Shown here: piece after piece, positions 16,501-25,299 of the stretch
Position numbering within the stretch: position 1 is the stretch's first letter
Layout: every line of letters begins with the position of its first letter
Assembly (NCBI RefSeq): GCF_004349215.1
Contig: NZ_SMKU01000011.1
Location: 1-64,000, forward strand
DNA: 64,000 bases
DNA from: Actinomadura rubrisoli
GTDB taxonomy: Bacteria > Actinomycetota > Actinomycetes > Streptosporangiales > Streptosporangiaceae
Reading direction: 5' to 3'
The notes under the pieces: model-generated
What the model was told of the DNA's origin: nothing
Seen by the model: only the letters and a program-made list of their open reading frames with translations
Databases searched by the model: none
Translations under genes and position numbers: made by a program

Positions 16501-16746
16501 ATGGACGAGAAGGAGATCCTGCGACGCATCGACGAGTACGTCAGCGAGGAGCAGCGGCTGCGCGAGCGCTACCAGCGCGACGAGCTCGGCCGTGAGGAGG
16601 AGCACCGGCGGCTGGAGCGGCTGGAGGTGGCGCTGGACCAGTGCTGGGACCTGCTGCGCCGCCGCCGGGCCCGGCTGGAGGCCGGCGAGGACCCCGGCGG
16701 CACCGAGGTCCGCCCGCCGGACGAGGTCGAAGGCTACCTGCAGTGA
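16501..16746 (+). CDS. DUF2630 family protein
   Basis: 81-aa, highly charged helical protein (Arg/Glu-rich, likely coiled coil over residues 1-65) ending EVRPP..EVEGYLQ, the signature of DUF2630. Function of the family is unknown. Start ATG 16501 follows AAAGGGAG. The TGA overlaps the GTG of the LLM oxidoreductase gene (GTGA), so the two are co-translated. Confidence 0.85.
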   Translation: MDEKEILRRIDEYVSEEQRLRERYQRDELGREEEHRRLERLEVALDQCWDLLRRRRARLEAGEDPGGTEVRPPDEVEGYLQ

Positions 16747-17747
16747 CGGCGGCCGCGCACCGACGGCCGCTGCGCTTCGGCCTGTCCCTCGCGCCGGACA
16801 CCGCCGCCCCGCTGCTCCGGATCGCCCAGGACGCGGACCGGTTCGGGCTCGACTACCTGGGCGTCCGCGACCAGCCGTACCGGCGGGGCACCGCGGACGC
16901 GCCGACGCTGATGGCGACCGTCCTGGCCGCCACCTCGCGGATCCGGGTGCTGCCCGCAGTAGCGTGCCTGCCGCTCCGGCCGCCCGCCGTGCTGGCCAAG
17001 GCCATCGCCACGATGGATCGTTCCAGCGGCGGCCGCGTCGTGCTCGGCCTCGGCGCGGGCACATGCTGGGACGGCGTGGAGGACTACGGCGGGTCGCGGC
17101 TCGGCGCGGCCGCCGCCCGGCGGGCCCTGGAGGAGGCGGTCCAGGTCATCCGGCTGCACTGGAGCGACCAGCACGGGCTGCGCTTCCAGGGCGAGCACTA
17201 CCGGCTCGCCGCGTCGCAGGCCGGCCCGGCGCCCGAGGCCCAGATCGCCCTCTGGCTCGGCGTCACCGGCCCGCGGAGCCTCGGCCTCGCCGGCCGCGTC
17301 GCCGACGGGTGGATCGCCCCGTCGTCCCTCGTCCCGCCGAAACGGCTCGCGGACGGGCAGCGGCTCCTCGACGACGCCGCGCTCCGGGCCGGGCGCTCTC
17401 CGGGCGACATCCGGCGCGTCTACGTCCTGGAGGGCTCCCTGGACGGGCGCGGCTCCCGGGGCTTCCTGCACGGCCCGCCGCGCCAGTGGGTCTACGAGCT
17501 GACCGAGCTGGCCGTCGGCCACGGGGTCGACTCGTTCCTGTTCGGGGGAGACCCCGAGCAGCTGCCCGCCTTCGCGCTGGAGGTCGTCCCGGCGGTCCGC
17601 GAGCAGGTCGCCCGCGAACGCGCCGCGACGACCCGCGCGAACCGCGCCCTGAACGGCACCCGCGACACCCCGCACAACGGCCCGGCGAACGGTTTCCAGA
17701 ACCGCTCCCCGCACCACACACTCAACACCCGCACCACTCAGGGCTAG
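16743..17747 (+). CDS. LLM class flavin-dependent (F420/FMN) oxidoreductase
   Basis: 334-aa bacterial-luciferase-like TIM-barrel oxidoreductase. Typical segments: LRFGLSLAPD at the N-terminus, LDYLGVRDQPY, the SGGRVVLGLGAG loop near 97-108, and GRVADGWIAPS. Such enzymes use reduced FMN or coenzyme F420; which one cannot be decided here. GTG 16743 is fixed by its overlap with the DUF2630 stop. The C-terminal 30 residues are Asn/Thr-rich and non-conserved. The stop codon TAG lies in the end of the repeat element at 17744-17856. Confidence 0.88.
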   Translation: MTAAAHRRPLRFGLSLAPDTAAPLLRIAQDADRFGLDYLGVRDQPYRRGTADAPTLMATVLAATSRIRVLPAVACLPLRPPAVLAKAIATMDRSSGGRVVLGLGAGTCWDGVEDYGGSRLGAAAARRALEEAVQVIRLHWSDQHGLRFQGEHYRLAASQAGPAPEAQIALWLGVTGPRSLGLAGRVADGWIAPSSLVPPKRLADGQRLLDDAALRAGRSPGDIRRVYVLEGSLDGRGSRGFLHGPPRQWVYELTELAVGHGVDSFLFGGDPEQLPAFALEVVPAVREQVARERAATTRANRALNGTRDTPHNGPANGFQNRSPHHTLNTRTTQG

Positions 17748-17856
17748 AGCGTCCTGATAGATCTACGTCCTGTTGCGGAACGCCCAGGCACGCGGCTTGC
17801 GATGCACGCACCTGGGCGCCGCTTACGACGAACACGACCCATAAGGAGCGTCCTAG
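17744..17856. repeat. MITE-like inverted-repeat element, CTAGGGCG family copy 2
   Basis: About 113 bp bounded by CTAGAGCGTCCTGATAG on the left and the reverse complement of CTAGGACGCTCCTTATG on the right, with an inner hairpin (CGCCCAGG pairing with CCTGGGCG). TA dinucleotides at 17745-17746 and 17854-17855 fit TA-targeted insertion. Both convergent reading frames beside it, the LLM gene and the ABC relic, end with TAG codons that lie in the element ends. Confidence 0.6.
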
Positions 17857-18761
17857 ACGGCCTGGGTGGCGAGCAGGCGGCGGTAGCCGGTGTTCCGTGA
17901 CAGCAGCTCGTCGTGGGTGCCCGAGTCGGCGACCATGCCCTCGTCCAGGAAGACGACCCGGTCGGCGGCGCGGATCGTGGAGAGCCGGTGCGCGATGGTG
18001 ATCATGGTGTGCCGGGCGCGGACCGCGGCCACGGCGCGCTGGACGGCGCGCTCGTTCTCGGCGTCGAGGCTGGAGACGGCCTCGTCCATCACGATGATCG
18101 GGGCGTCGTTGATCAGCGCGCAGGCGATGGCGACGCGCTGGCGCTGGCCTCCGGAGAGCTGCGCCCCGCGTTCGCCGCACACCGTGTCGTAGCCCTGGGG
18201 GAGCGCGGTGATGAAGTCGTGCGCGACGGCCTGGCGGGCCGCCGCCTCCACCTCCTCGTCGGTCGCCTCCGGGCGGACGAGCCGGATGTTGTCCCGGATC
18301 GTGGTGTTGAAGAGGTAGACGTCCTGCGGCACCAGGGTCACGGTGCTGCGCGGCGTGGCCAGGGGGAGGTCGCGCAGGTCGTGGCCGCCGACGCGCACCC
18401 GGCCCGAGGCGGGGTCCCAGAACCGCAGCAGCAGGTTGGCGCAGGTCGTCTTGCCCGCGCCCGAGCTGTTGATGATCGTCAGGACGCGGGTGGCGGCGGC
18501 CCGGACGTCGCCGAGCGCGCGGGCGGTGGCCGACACGGTGGCGATGGGCCCGAGGGAGGCCACGCCGAGCACGATCAGCGCGGGCAGCCACACGGGGTCC
18601 AGCGCGCCCGAGGCCACCTGCCGGGAGGCCACCAGCGGCACGAGCACGACCCCGAGCGAGAGCAGCAGGTCGGTCGCGGTCTGCTCCAGCCCGGAGCGGC
18701 GCGCGTACGCGGCGCCGTGGCGGTGCACCGCGCGGGTGCGCCGCGTCAGCCGGGACGGGTA
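17853..18761 (-). pseudogene. truncated ABC exporter (permease-ATPase fusion) relic
   Basis: Remnant of an ABC half-transporter with fused membrane and ATPase domains. Only the last part of the membrane domain remains (RLTRRTRAVHRHG, then two hydrophobic helices), followed after RVLTIIN directly by SSGAGKTTC. Normally some 40-50 residues lie between these points, so an in-frame deletion has removed the start of the nucleotide-binding domain and the first glycine of Walker A. The rest (Q-loop, LSGGQRQRVA, IIVMDEAVSSLD) is intact. It begins straight after the argS stop codon in the same frame, with no start of its own. Non-functional as an exporter. Confidence 0.75.
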
Positions 18762-20507
18762 CTACATGCGCTCCGGCGTGGGGACGCCGAGCAGGTCGAG
18801 GCCCGTGACCAGCGTGCGCAGCGTCGCCGCGCACAGCGCCAGCCGGGACGCCCTCGTCTCCGCGTCCGGTGCGTTCAGCACATGGCAGTTCTCGTAGAAG
18901 GTCGTGAAGGCGTCCGCCACCCCGTACACGTAGGTGGCGAGCTTGTGCGGCTCGGCGGTCTCCCCGGCCTGCTCCAGGACGCCTCCGAAGCCGAGCAACT
19001 GGAGGGCCAGGGCACGCTCGGCGGGATGGGTGAGGACGATCGGGCCCGTCGCGTCCTCCGGCGCCAGCCCGCCCTTGCGGAAGACCGACCGGATCCGCGC
19101 CGCCGCGTACTGCAGGTACGGGCCGGTCTTGCCCTGGAACTTGATCATCCGGTCGAAGTCGAAGATGTACTCGCTGTCGAGCGCCACCGACAGGTCGGCG
19201 TACTTCACCGCGCCGACGCCGACGGCCTCGACGATCGCGGCGCGCGTCGCGTCGTCGAACGGCTCGACGTGGTCGATCTTGTCGAACTCGGCGCCGGCCC
19301 GCTCGACGGCCTCGTCGACCAGCTCAACGAGCTTGACGGTGCCGCCGGCCCGGGTGCGCAGGATCTTGCCGTCGGTGCCGAGCACGTTGCCGATCTGGGC
19401 GTGCTCGGCCCTGACCTCGTCGCCGAGCCAGCCCGCCATCCGGGCGACGGCGAACACCATCTGGAAGTGCAGGGCCTGCGGCGCGCCGACCACGTAGACC
19501 ATGCGGTCGACGTGCTCGGTGTCCACCCGGTAGCGGATGGTCGCGAGGTCGGTGGTGGAGTAGTTGTAGCCGCCGTCCCGCTTGCGGATGATCACGGGCA
19601 GCGGCTCGCCCTCGCGGCCGGTGAACCCGGGCGGGAACGCGCACAGCGCCCCGTCGCTGATCACCGCGATCCCCTTGTCCTCCAGCTCCTGGACGGTCGG
19701 GGCGAGCAGGTCGTCGTAGAAGCTCTCGCCCTTGATGTCGTCGTCGGTGAGGCTGACGCGGAGCCGCCGGTACACGGTGTTGAAGTACCGCTTGGAGATC
19801 TCCACGAGGATCCGCCACAGCCGCAGCGTCTCGGGGTCGCCCGCCTGGAGCGCGACGACTCGGGCCCGCGACCGGTCGGCGAACCCGGGGTCGCCGTCGA
19901 ACTTCTGCCGCGCGGCCTGGTAGAACGCCGTCAGGTCGTGGACGGAGGAGTCGTCGCGGGCGGCGGCGTCCTCGCCGAGGTCGAGCAGGTGCTCGATCAG
20001 CATGCCGAACGGGGTGCCCCAGTCGCCGACGTGGTTGTCGCGGATCACGTCGTGGCCGAGGAACGCCAGGATCCGGGCGATCGCGTCGCCCACGATCGTG
20101 GAGCGCAGGTGCCCGACGTGCATCTCCTTCGCCACGTTGACCGAGGAGTACTCCACGACGACCCGCTGCGGCCTGCCGGTGACGGGCACGCCGAGCCGCT
20201 CGTCCGCCAGTGCCCGCTCCACCTCGGCGGTGATCCAAGCGTCGCTCAGCGTGAGGTTGACGAACCCGGGCCCGCTGACCTGGACGTCCGACACCACGCC
20301 CGCGACGTCGAGGTGCGCCACGATCTCGTCGGCGACGTCTCGCGGCTTTCGGCCCAGCTTCTTGGCCAGCGGCAGCGCCACGTTGGCCTGAAGGTCGGCG
20401 AACTGCGACGGCCGGATGACCGGGTCGGCGTCCGCGTACGACGGTCCGAAGGCGGCGCTGAGGGCGGCCTGGACCCGGGTGGCGAGTACGAGTTGCGGAT
20501 CGGGCAT
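18762..20507 (-). CDS. argS: arginyl-tRNA synthetase
   Basis: Class I aminoacyl-tRNA synthetase, 581 aa, joining arginine to its tRNA in the cytoplasm. HIGH motif is HVGHLRST (about 129-136), preceded by VEYSSVNVAKEMH; the KTGPYLQYAAARI segment and C-terminal LDLLGVPTPERM are typical ArgS. The N-terminal tRNA-binding domain is present. Monocistronic in appearance; ATG 20507. The TAG stop abuts the ABC relic. A 211-bp divergent region separates it from an anti-sigma-type ATPase gene. Confidence 0.97.
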   Translation of the reverse strand: MPDPQLVLATRVQAALSAAFGPSYADADPVIRPSQFADLQANVALPLAKKLGRKPRDVADEIVAHLDVAGVVSDVQVSGPGFVNLTLSDAWITAEVERALADERLGVPVTGRPQRVVVEYSSVNVAKEMHVGHLRSTIVGDAIARILAFLGHDVIRDNHVGDWGTPFGMLIEHLLDLGEDAAARDDSSVHDLTAFYQAARQKFDGDPGFADRSRARVVALQAGDPETLRLWRILVEISKRYFNTVYRRLRVSLTDDDIKGESFYDDLLAPTVQELEDKGIAVISDGALCAFPPGFTGREGEPLPVIIRKRDGGYNYSTTDLATIRYRVDTEHVDRMVYVVGAPQALHFQMVFAVARMAGWLGDEVRAEHAQIGNVLGTDGKILRTRAGGTVKLVELVDEAVERAGAEFDKIDHVEPFDDATRAAIVEAVGVGAVKYADLSVALDSEYIFDFDRMIKFQGKTGPYLQYAAARIRSVFRKGGLAPEDATGPIVLTHPAERALALQLLGFGGVLEQAGETAEPHKLATYVYGVADAFTTFYENCHVLNAPDAETRASRLALCAATLRTLVTGLDLLGVPTPERM

Positions 20508-20623
20508 GACCCAAGGTTATCGGCGCGCGGATGCGGGCCGATAACGCATTTGCCGTCTGGAGAACCGTCCCGTGAGCGGAGCGTTTCGCACAGTTCACTA
20601 AGAGTCGGTTGAGAGGTCCGATC

Positions 20624-20635
20624 CGTTCCGGAACG
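20624..20635. promoter_or_regulatory. 12-bp perfect palindrome in the argS/ATPase divergent region
   Basis: CGTTCCGGAACG, a perfect palindrome in the intergenic region, about 85 bp before the ATPase start and 117 bp from argS. Could be an operator; no factor is known. Confidence 0.3.
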
Positions 20636-20718
20636 CTTGTGGGGTCTGCCGCGCCCCCCGTCAACAGCACCCTGTGCTCTCGACACGCCGTAACGGCGGG
20701 AGGAGGGACGGTCGTGTC

Positions 20719-21213
20719 ATGACCGTGCTCGATGCTTCACCCAAGACCCATGCCCTCGAAGTGGTGCCCATGGGCGATCGCGGCCATCCGGTGGGCGGAA
20801 TGTGCTGGCGGCGCGCCTTTCCCGGACGTCCGGCGGAGGCGGGGCGGGCCAGGGAGTTCGTCCAGTTCCTGATCTCCGGCTTCTCCAGGGCGGACGACGT
20901 CGTCCTCGCGGCCGGGGAGATGACCGCGAACGCCCTGCAGCACACGCGCTCGGGCCTGCCGGGCGGACTGTTCGTCGTCGAGGTGCGGGCGTGGCGCGGC
21001 GGCGTGGCCCTCAGCGTGACCGACCAGGGCGGGACGCGCGAGCCGTGCCCGCGCCCGCTTGCGCCGCCCGCGGACTGGGACGATCCGCTCGCGCTCGCCG
21101 AGTCGGGCCGCGGGCTGCTCACGATCGCGGCCCTCGCGTCCGTCTGGGACTGGTGCGGCGGCCCGTCCGGCCGCACCGTGCGTGCGCAGTTCACCCGCTG
21201 GGGAAGCCGATGA
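20719..21213 (+). CDS. ATP-binding protein of the anti-sigma factor type (HATPase)
   Basis: 164-aa RsbW-like GHKL ATPase. N-box GEMTANALQHT and glycine box GRGLLTIAAL are present; WDWCGG before the C-terminal strand is common in actinomycete members. Start ATG 20719 is chosen over an upstream GTG at 20674 because GGAGGAGGGA lies 10-20 nt before it. It stands alone, with no sigma or antagonist gene adjacent; convergent plsX follows after 19 bp. The target is unknown. Confidence 0.85.
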   Translation: MTVLDASPKTHALEVVPMGDRGHPVGGMCWRRAFPGRPAEAGRAREFVQFLISGFSRADDVVLAAGEMTANALQHTRSGLPGGLFVVEVRAWRGGVALSVTDQGGTREPCPRPLAPPADWDDPLALAESGRGLLTIAALASVWDWCGGPSGRTVRAQFTRWGSR

Positions 21214-21215
21214 AG

Positions 21216-21241
21216 ACCGCCTGCGCGGCGCCCTAGGCGGT
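21216..21241. terminator. compact bidirectional hairpin between the ATPase gene and plsX
   Basis: ACCGCCT (21216-21222) pairs with AGGCGGT (21235-21241); it starts 2 bp after the ATPase stop and includes the plsX TAG. Confidence 0.4.
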
Positions 21242-22477
21242 GGTGGCCGGGGGCTCGGTCCGGTCGGGCCGGGTCTCACCGGTCGTAGAGGAGGGGGCTG
21301 GGAGCTGGGGTGGTGCCCCGCGTTGCGGCTCGTCCTCCGGGGGGCTCTCTTCGGGTCCCTCGGAGGGCCGCTCCTGCGTCTTTTCCTGCGTTTTCTCTGA
21401 GCCGTCTCGCTCGCCGTGCGTCCAGCGCCCGAAGCGGGACGTGCGGGTGGCGGCGACCTGCTCCCGGATCCGCTCGACGATCCGCCCGGCGGCGAGCTGG
21501 TGGGCCAGCTCGCAGGCCGAGGTGATCGCGCGGGCGTGCGAGGCGCCGTGCGCGATGACGACCGTCCCGTTCAGGCCGAGCAGGACGCCGCCGCCGTAGG
21601 TGTCGGGGTCCAGCCGGTCGCGGAGATCCTGGAGGCGGCGGCGCTGGAGGAACGCGCCCATCCGGGCGGACGGGCTGGACGTCATCGCGGAGCGGATCTC
21701 CGAGAACGCCGTCCGGATCGTCCCCTCCATGGTCTTGAGCGCGATGTTGCCGGTGAACCCGTCGGTCACGATGACCTCGACCTCGCCCCGCAGCAGGTCG
21801 TGGCCCTCCACGTTCCCGGCGAACTCGATGCCGTGGTTGCCGCCGGCGAGCAGCTCGTGGGCGCGCTTGGTGAGCTTGTTGCCCTTGCCGGGCTCGGCGC
21901 CGATGGTGAGGAGGCCGACCCGGGGCCGGTCGGTGCCCAGCAGGATCTGGGCGTAGGCCGTCCCGAGCGCGGCGAACTGCACCAGTCCCTCGGGCTTGAT
22001 GTCGGCGGTGGCCCCCGCGTCCAGCAGGATCGTCGGGTTCGGACGGGTCGGCAGCGCCACCGCGATAGCGGGCCGCATCACGCCCTGCTGGCCCTTCAGC
22101 CGCAGCCGGGACGTCGCCACCACCCCCGCTGTGCTGCCCGCCGACACCAGTGCCGACGCCCGCCCCTGCTTGATCAGGTGGCAGGCGATCGCGATGGACG
22201 AGCGCGGCTTGCGCCAGCCGGCGAGCGCCCCCTCGCCCATGTCGATCGCCTCGTCGGCGTGGACGATCGGGATCTCCCCGACGATGCCGTGCCGGTCCAG
22301 CTCGCGGCGGATCCGCGGCGCCTGGCCCACCAGCACCAGCCGGACGCCGTGCTCGCGGACCGCGTCCACGGCCCCGGCGATGATCTCGCCGGGGGCATGG
22401 TCGCCGCCCATCGTGTCGACCGCGATCGGCAGCGGCCGGGCCGTCGCGATGCGCGACGGCGCGCCTTTGCCGGTCAT
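21233..22477 (-). CDS. plsX: phosphate acyltransferase PlsX
   Basis: Converts acyl-ACP and phosphate to acyl-phosphate for phospholipid synthesis (peripheral membrane). 414 aa; PlsX signature IAVDTMGGDHAPGEI (18-32), then ALVSAGSTAGV and VTDGFTGNIALKTMEG. It lacks its frequent partners rpmF, fabD and rnc. Compared with usual PlsX (about 330-350 aa) it has an extra tail of about 60 residues, rich in Glu, Pro, Thr and Gln (QEKTQERPSEG and on), probably disordered. The TAG stop is followed by GGCGCC, matching the repeat family at other gene ends. Confidence 0.93.
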   Translation of the reverse strand: MTGKGAPSRIATARPLPIAVDTMGGDHAPGEIIAGAVDAVREHGVRLVLVGQAPRIRRELDRHGIVGEIPIVHADEAIDMGEGALAGWRKPRSSIAIACHLIKQGRASALVSAGSTAGVVATSRLRLKGQQGVMRPAIAVALPTRPNPTILLDAGATADIKPEGLVQFAALGTAYAQILLGTDRPRVGLLTIGAEPGKGNKLTKRAHELLAGGNHGIEFAGNVEGHDLLRGEVEVIVTDGFTGNIALKTMEGTIRTAFSEIRSAMTSSPSARMGAFLQRRRLQDLRDRLDPDTYGGGVLLGLNGTVVIAHGASHARAITSACELAHQLAAGRIVERIREQVAATRTSRFGRWTHGERDGSEKTQEKTQERPSEGPEESPPEDEPQRGAPPQLPAPSSTTGETRPDRTEPPATTA

Positions 22478-22605
22478 GGCCGCTCCAGGAGGGGTGAAAG
22501 GATGCTCGGCGCCGCAAGAACGCAGCTCATCGCATCGTAGGACGTTCTTTCACCCGTCTTGACGGCCCCCGCCAGGAGTGGCGATCGTCACCCCCCGTCC
22601 CGGCG

Positions 22606-23016
22606 CTATCCGTCCTTGCCGCGGCAGTCCGCGCCCAGGCAGGGCGCGTTCTCCACGATCGGGTGGCCGCCCACGAGGATCGTGTAGTAGCTCTTGCTCG
22701 TCCTCTCCTCGCCGCTCCCCAGGACCTGCACGTCCCGCCTGTCGGTGGTCGTGCCCGTGCAGGACGCGCGCAGCTTCTTCTTCGTCCAGCCGGGCAGGTC
22801 CTTGCATTTCAGCGGGGACTGCAAAGTCACGCCGCGGGTCCGCAGCTCGGCGGCGGCGTTGGCCGGCAGCGCCTTCAGCAGCGCGGACTGGCTCTTGTAG
22901 CGCAGGTCGTCGCCGCCGGAGAGCATGAGGTAGGCGATGCCCGCGCCCACCACCGCCAAGACGAGGACGGACGCGGCCGAGCCGAGGATCAGGGTTCTCT
23001 TGCGACTAATGTCCAC
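22606..23016 (-). CDS. membrane-anchored DUF4333-like protein
   Basis: 136 aa. A basic N-terminus (MDISRKR), one membrane segment (about 9-32), and a small extracytoplasmic domain with four Cys (LKCKDLPGW, ASCTGT, APCLGADC) and the pattern of secreted DUF4333-type proteins. The domain resembles that of the neighbouring 119-aa lipoprotein, so the two are probably paralogues. Function unknown, cell-surface location inferred. Confidence 0.65.
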   Translation of the reverse strand: MDISRKRTLILGSAASVLVLAVVGAGIAYLMLSGGDDLRYKSQSALLKALPANAAAELRTRGVTLQSPLKCKDLPGWTKKKLRASCTGTTTDRRDVQVLGSGEERTSKSYYTILVGGHPIVENAPCLGADCRGKDG

Positions 23017-23108
23017 ACCGGTTACGTCACCGACAGTACCGACTTACATGCATGGTGTGACAGGGGTTTTCCCCGGCCATGGAGAGTCGTTGCCCTGCGG
23101 CGGGCAGG

Positions 23109-23468
23109 TCAGCGGCAGCCGAGACCCAGGCAGTCCTTGCGGAACAGCTCGCGTCCGCCGACCGTGACGACGTAGAGCTCGCGAGGGTGAGCGGTGTCGG
23201 CCGCCTCGGCGAGGCCCGTCACGGTGATCGGCTCGCCCGCCCGCGTGCGGGCCGTGCAATGTACGCGGACGACCGACGTGGACCCCGAGTCCGGCGTTTT
23301 GCACGAGGGCCGGTGCTCCAACCGGACGCCCCGGTCCCTCAGCTCGGCCACGACCCCATCGGTCACGGCGTTGTTGAACGAGCCGTCCGAGATCCTCTGC
23401 ATGACCTTGCAGCCGGACATGGGCACGGCCAGCAGCGCGGCCATGGCGACGGCCGGGAGGCGCCTCAC
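23109..23468 (-). CDS. small lipoprotein, DUF4333-like
   Basis: 119 aa with a lipoprotein signal: short Arg N-terminus, hydrophobic AVAMAALLAV and lipobox MSGC (Cys19). The mature part has Cys at SCKTP, HCTAR and DCLGLGC, parallel to its 136-aa neighbour. The GTG start at 23468 overlaps the TGA of the hydrolase gene (GTGA), which fixes it; longer readings of the frame are not coding. It is the last gene of a hydrolase-lipoprotein pair. Role unknown. Confidence 0.7.
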   Translation of the reverse strand: MRRLPAVAMAALLAVPMSGCKVMQRISDGSFNNAVTDGVVAELRDRGVRLEHRPSCKTPDSGSTSVVRVHCTARTRAGEPITVTGLAEAADTAHPRELYVVTVGGRELFRKDCLGLGCR

Positions 23469-24334
23469 ACCGTCTCCTCCGCCCGATGGCTCAGCACGAC
23501 CGCGACCGCGTCGGCCACCGCGTCCGGACGGTCGAGCTGCACCATGTGCAGGGCCTCGGGCAGCTCCACCTGGCTGCCGTGCGGGGTCATCGCGGCGAGC
23601 CGCGCGTGCGCCTGCGCCCACTCGCGGGCCTTGCCGGGGTCCTTGACGTCCCCGAGCGCGGTGAGGACCACCATCGGGACGGGCGGGAACGGGCTCCGCT
23701 CGCGCAGCCGGGCCAGGTCGACGGCCATCTCCCGGTAGGCCAGCTCCTCCGCCATGACCGTGCCGAGGACCGTCCCGCGCCCGTACACCGACCGGACGAC
23801 GTCGTCCGGGACGGGCTCGTCCCGCCGGCTGGTCTGCTTGAGGATCATCCGGCGGCCGAACGGGCCGACGACCCTGGCCAGCCGGGTCGCGCCGAGGAAC
23901 GCGCCCACGGCCGTGGCCGCGGGCGTCGCCACCGCCGCGAGCCGGACGGCCGCGTGCGGGTCGCGCTCGTAGCTCGGGTCGACCAGCACCAGCCCCCGGA
24001 CGAGTTCGGGCCGCAGCCGGGCCAGCGCCTCGGCGTGGAACGCGGCCATCGAGTGGGCGAGGACGGTCACCGGCCTCCCGGCCCGCTCGGCCAGGGCGGC
24101 CAGCACGCCGGTCTCGCCGCGCAGCGTCGGCGGGCCGGGCGCGGCCGGGCTCAGCCCGAGCCCGGGACGGTCGAAGACGATCACACGGTTCCGGTCGCGC
24201 AGCAGGTCGACGGTCGGCCGCCAGTCGAACCACGCCCCGCCGAGCCCGGAGCTCAGCAGCAGCGGCGGGCCGTCCGCGGGCCCCTCCTCGACGACGTGCA
24301 CCTGCGCGCGGCCGACATGGACGATCTCGGTCAT
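23465..24334 (-). CDS. alpha/beta hydrolase
   Basis: 289-aa alpha/beta hydrolase fold. LLLSSGLGGAWFDW carries the oxyanion loop, VIVFDRPGLGLS follows, and the nucleophile elbow is AHSMAA, with Ala replacing both glycines of the usual GxSxG; VDPS and ALHMVQLDRP give plausible acid and catalytic His. Substrate unknown. Start ATG 24334; the DUF998 gene ends 16 bp upstream in the same direction, so an operon with DUF998, lipoprotein and perhaps the 136-aa protein is likely. Confidence 0.85.
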   Translation of the reverse strand: MTEIVHVGRAQVHVVEEGPADGPPLLLSSGLGGAWFDWRPTVDLLRDRNRVIVFDRPGLGLSPAAPGPPTLRGETGVLAALAERAGRPVTVLAHSMAAFHAEALARLRPELVRGLVLVDPSYERDPHAAVRLAAVATPAATAVGAFLGATRLARVVGPFGRRMILKQTSRRDEPVPDDVVRSVYGRGTVLGTVMAEELAYREMAVDLARLRERSPFPPVPMVVLTALGDVKDPGKAREWAQAHARLAAMTPHGSQVELPEALHMVQLDRPDAVADAVAVVLSHRAEETV

Positions 24335-24350
24335 AGGGACGATCTCGGTC

Positions 24351-25079
24351 TCATAGGGGGGTCTTCTCTCGTGCGGGGGAGGCGAGGCGCCCGGCGCGCT
24401 CCGCGTCCCGCCGGTCGGCGTACAGGGCCCACGCGATGGTCAGCAGCCCCAGGCACAGGATGCCGATCTGGACGCGCTGGATGATCCCGAGCCAGCGGCC
24501 CAGGTACATCGCCAGCAGCGTGCCGAGCGCAAAGACCGTCTCGGCCAGGGCGAGGAGCCAGCCCCAGCGGGCGAGGGCGGGCCACCACCCGTGCCGGCGG
24601 GCCGCCATGGACAGCGTGAACAGCGCGACCACGCCGCAAAAGATCACGGCGCTGCTGGTCACCGAGTGGAACTCGTGGGAGAACGACACGTTCTCCGACC
24701 GCTCCCGCAGCGCGCACCACGTCTCCAGGCTGGGCGCGCAGTCCAGCGGGAACGTCGCGTCGCCGATGGCGCAGACGCCGAACAGGCCGAGGAAGGCCCA
24801 GCCGGTCGTGGCCAGCCGCCGGTGCCGCGTCCGGCGCAGCGCCGCGAGCGCCACGATGATCGTCAGGACGCCGGTGACCAGGTCGCCGCCGCTGTAGACG
24901 TTGTGGAACGGCTGGTCAAGGGCCGACAGCTCGCTCACATACCCGTTGATGACGTCCAGATCGGGGCTGAGCAGGTGTTCCAGCAGGAAGGTGCTGTAGG
25001 AGACCGCCGCCACGACCGCCAGAAGGACGATCCAGGCAGGCACGACGCCCGGCCCGTCATGCGCCTCGTCAGAGTCCAC
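24351..25079 (-). CDS. DUF998 integral membrane protein
   Basis: 242-aa polytopic membrane protein with about six hydrophobic segments (near 14-35, 68-85, 92-110, 142-160, 172-190, 202-222). The first loop contains NGYVSELSALDQPFHN, typical of DUF998 (also called DUF4386-like in some lists). Function unknown. Starts at GTG 25079. The C-terminus is basic and cytoplasmic. Confidence 0.8.
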   Translation of the reverse strand: MDSDEAHDGPGVVPAWIVLLAVVAAVSYSTFLLEHLLSPDLDVINGYVSELSALDQPFHNVYSGGDLVTGVLTIIVALAALRRTRHRRLATTGWAFLGLFGVCAIGDATFPLDCAPSLETWCALRERSENVSFSHEFHSVTSSAVIFCGVVALFTLSMAARRHGWWPALARWGWLLALAETVFALGTLLAMYLGRWLGIIQRVQIGILCLGLLTIAWALYADRRDAERAGRLASPAREKTPL

Positions 25080-25270
25080 CTCGCCCCCTCACGCCGCCCG
25101 GCCCGGCCGCCCCACGCCACAGTATTTCCGAACATCGTGTCAGCGCGTGTCCCGGGTCGCGGATTTCCGCCGTGGACCGGACGTCCGGACGGGAGAAGTT
25201 GACGTCCCGTAGTCGTTGTGCAAGCACCGGACCGTCCACGATGATGTCAGGCGATTTGCCTGGTTCGGGG

Positions 25271-25299
25271 TTGACCAGCTTCTTCGTACTCTGTAGGGG
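25271..25299 (+). promoter_or_regulatory. candidate sigma-70-type promoter for the KamA-like gene
   Basis: TTGACC (25271-25276), 17-nt spacer, TAGGGG (25294-25299). It would give a leader of about 120 nt. The rest of the 345-bp gap 25080-25424 shows no gene; a GCGCCCCGGGGTGC palindrome lies near 25379-25392. Confidence 0.45.

Noticed and set aside
14619-16529. 636-aa minus-strand open frame across the histone-like gene
   Set aside because: Its protein is a Val/Asp/Ala/Leu shadow of the repetitive plus-strand gene and runs into the ALDH-like gene; the plus gene has a ribosome site and start. Some doubt remains, hence moderate confidence there.
17913-20612. 899-aa plus-strand frame over argS
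   Set aside because: Antisense shadow of argS and the ABC relic; no motif, no ribosome site.
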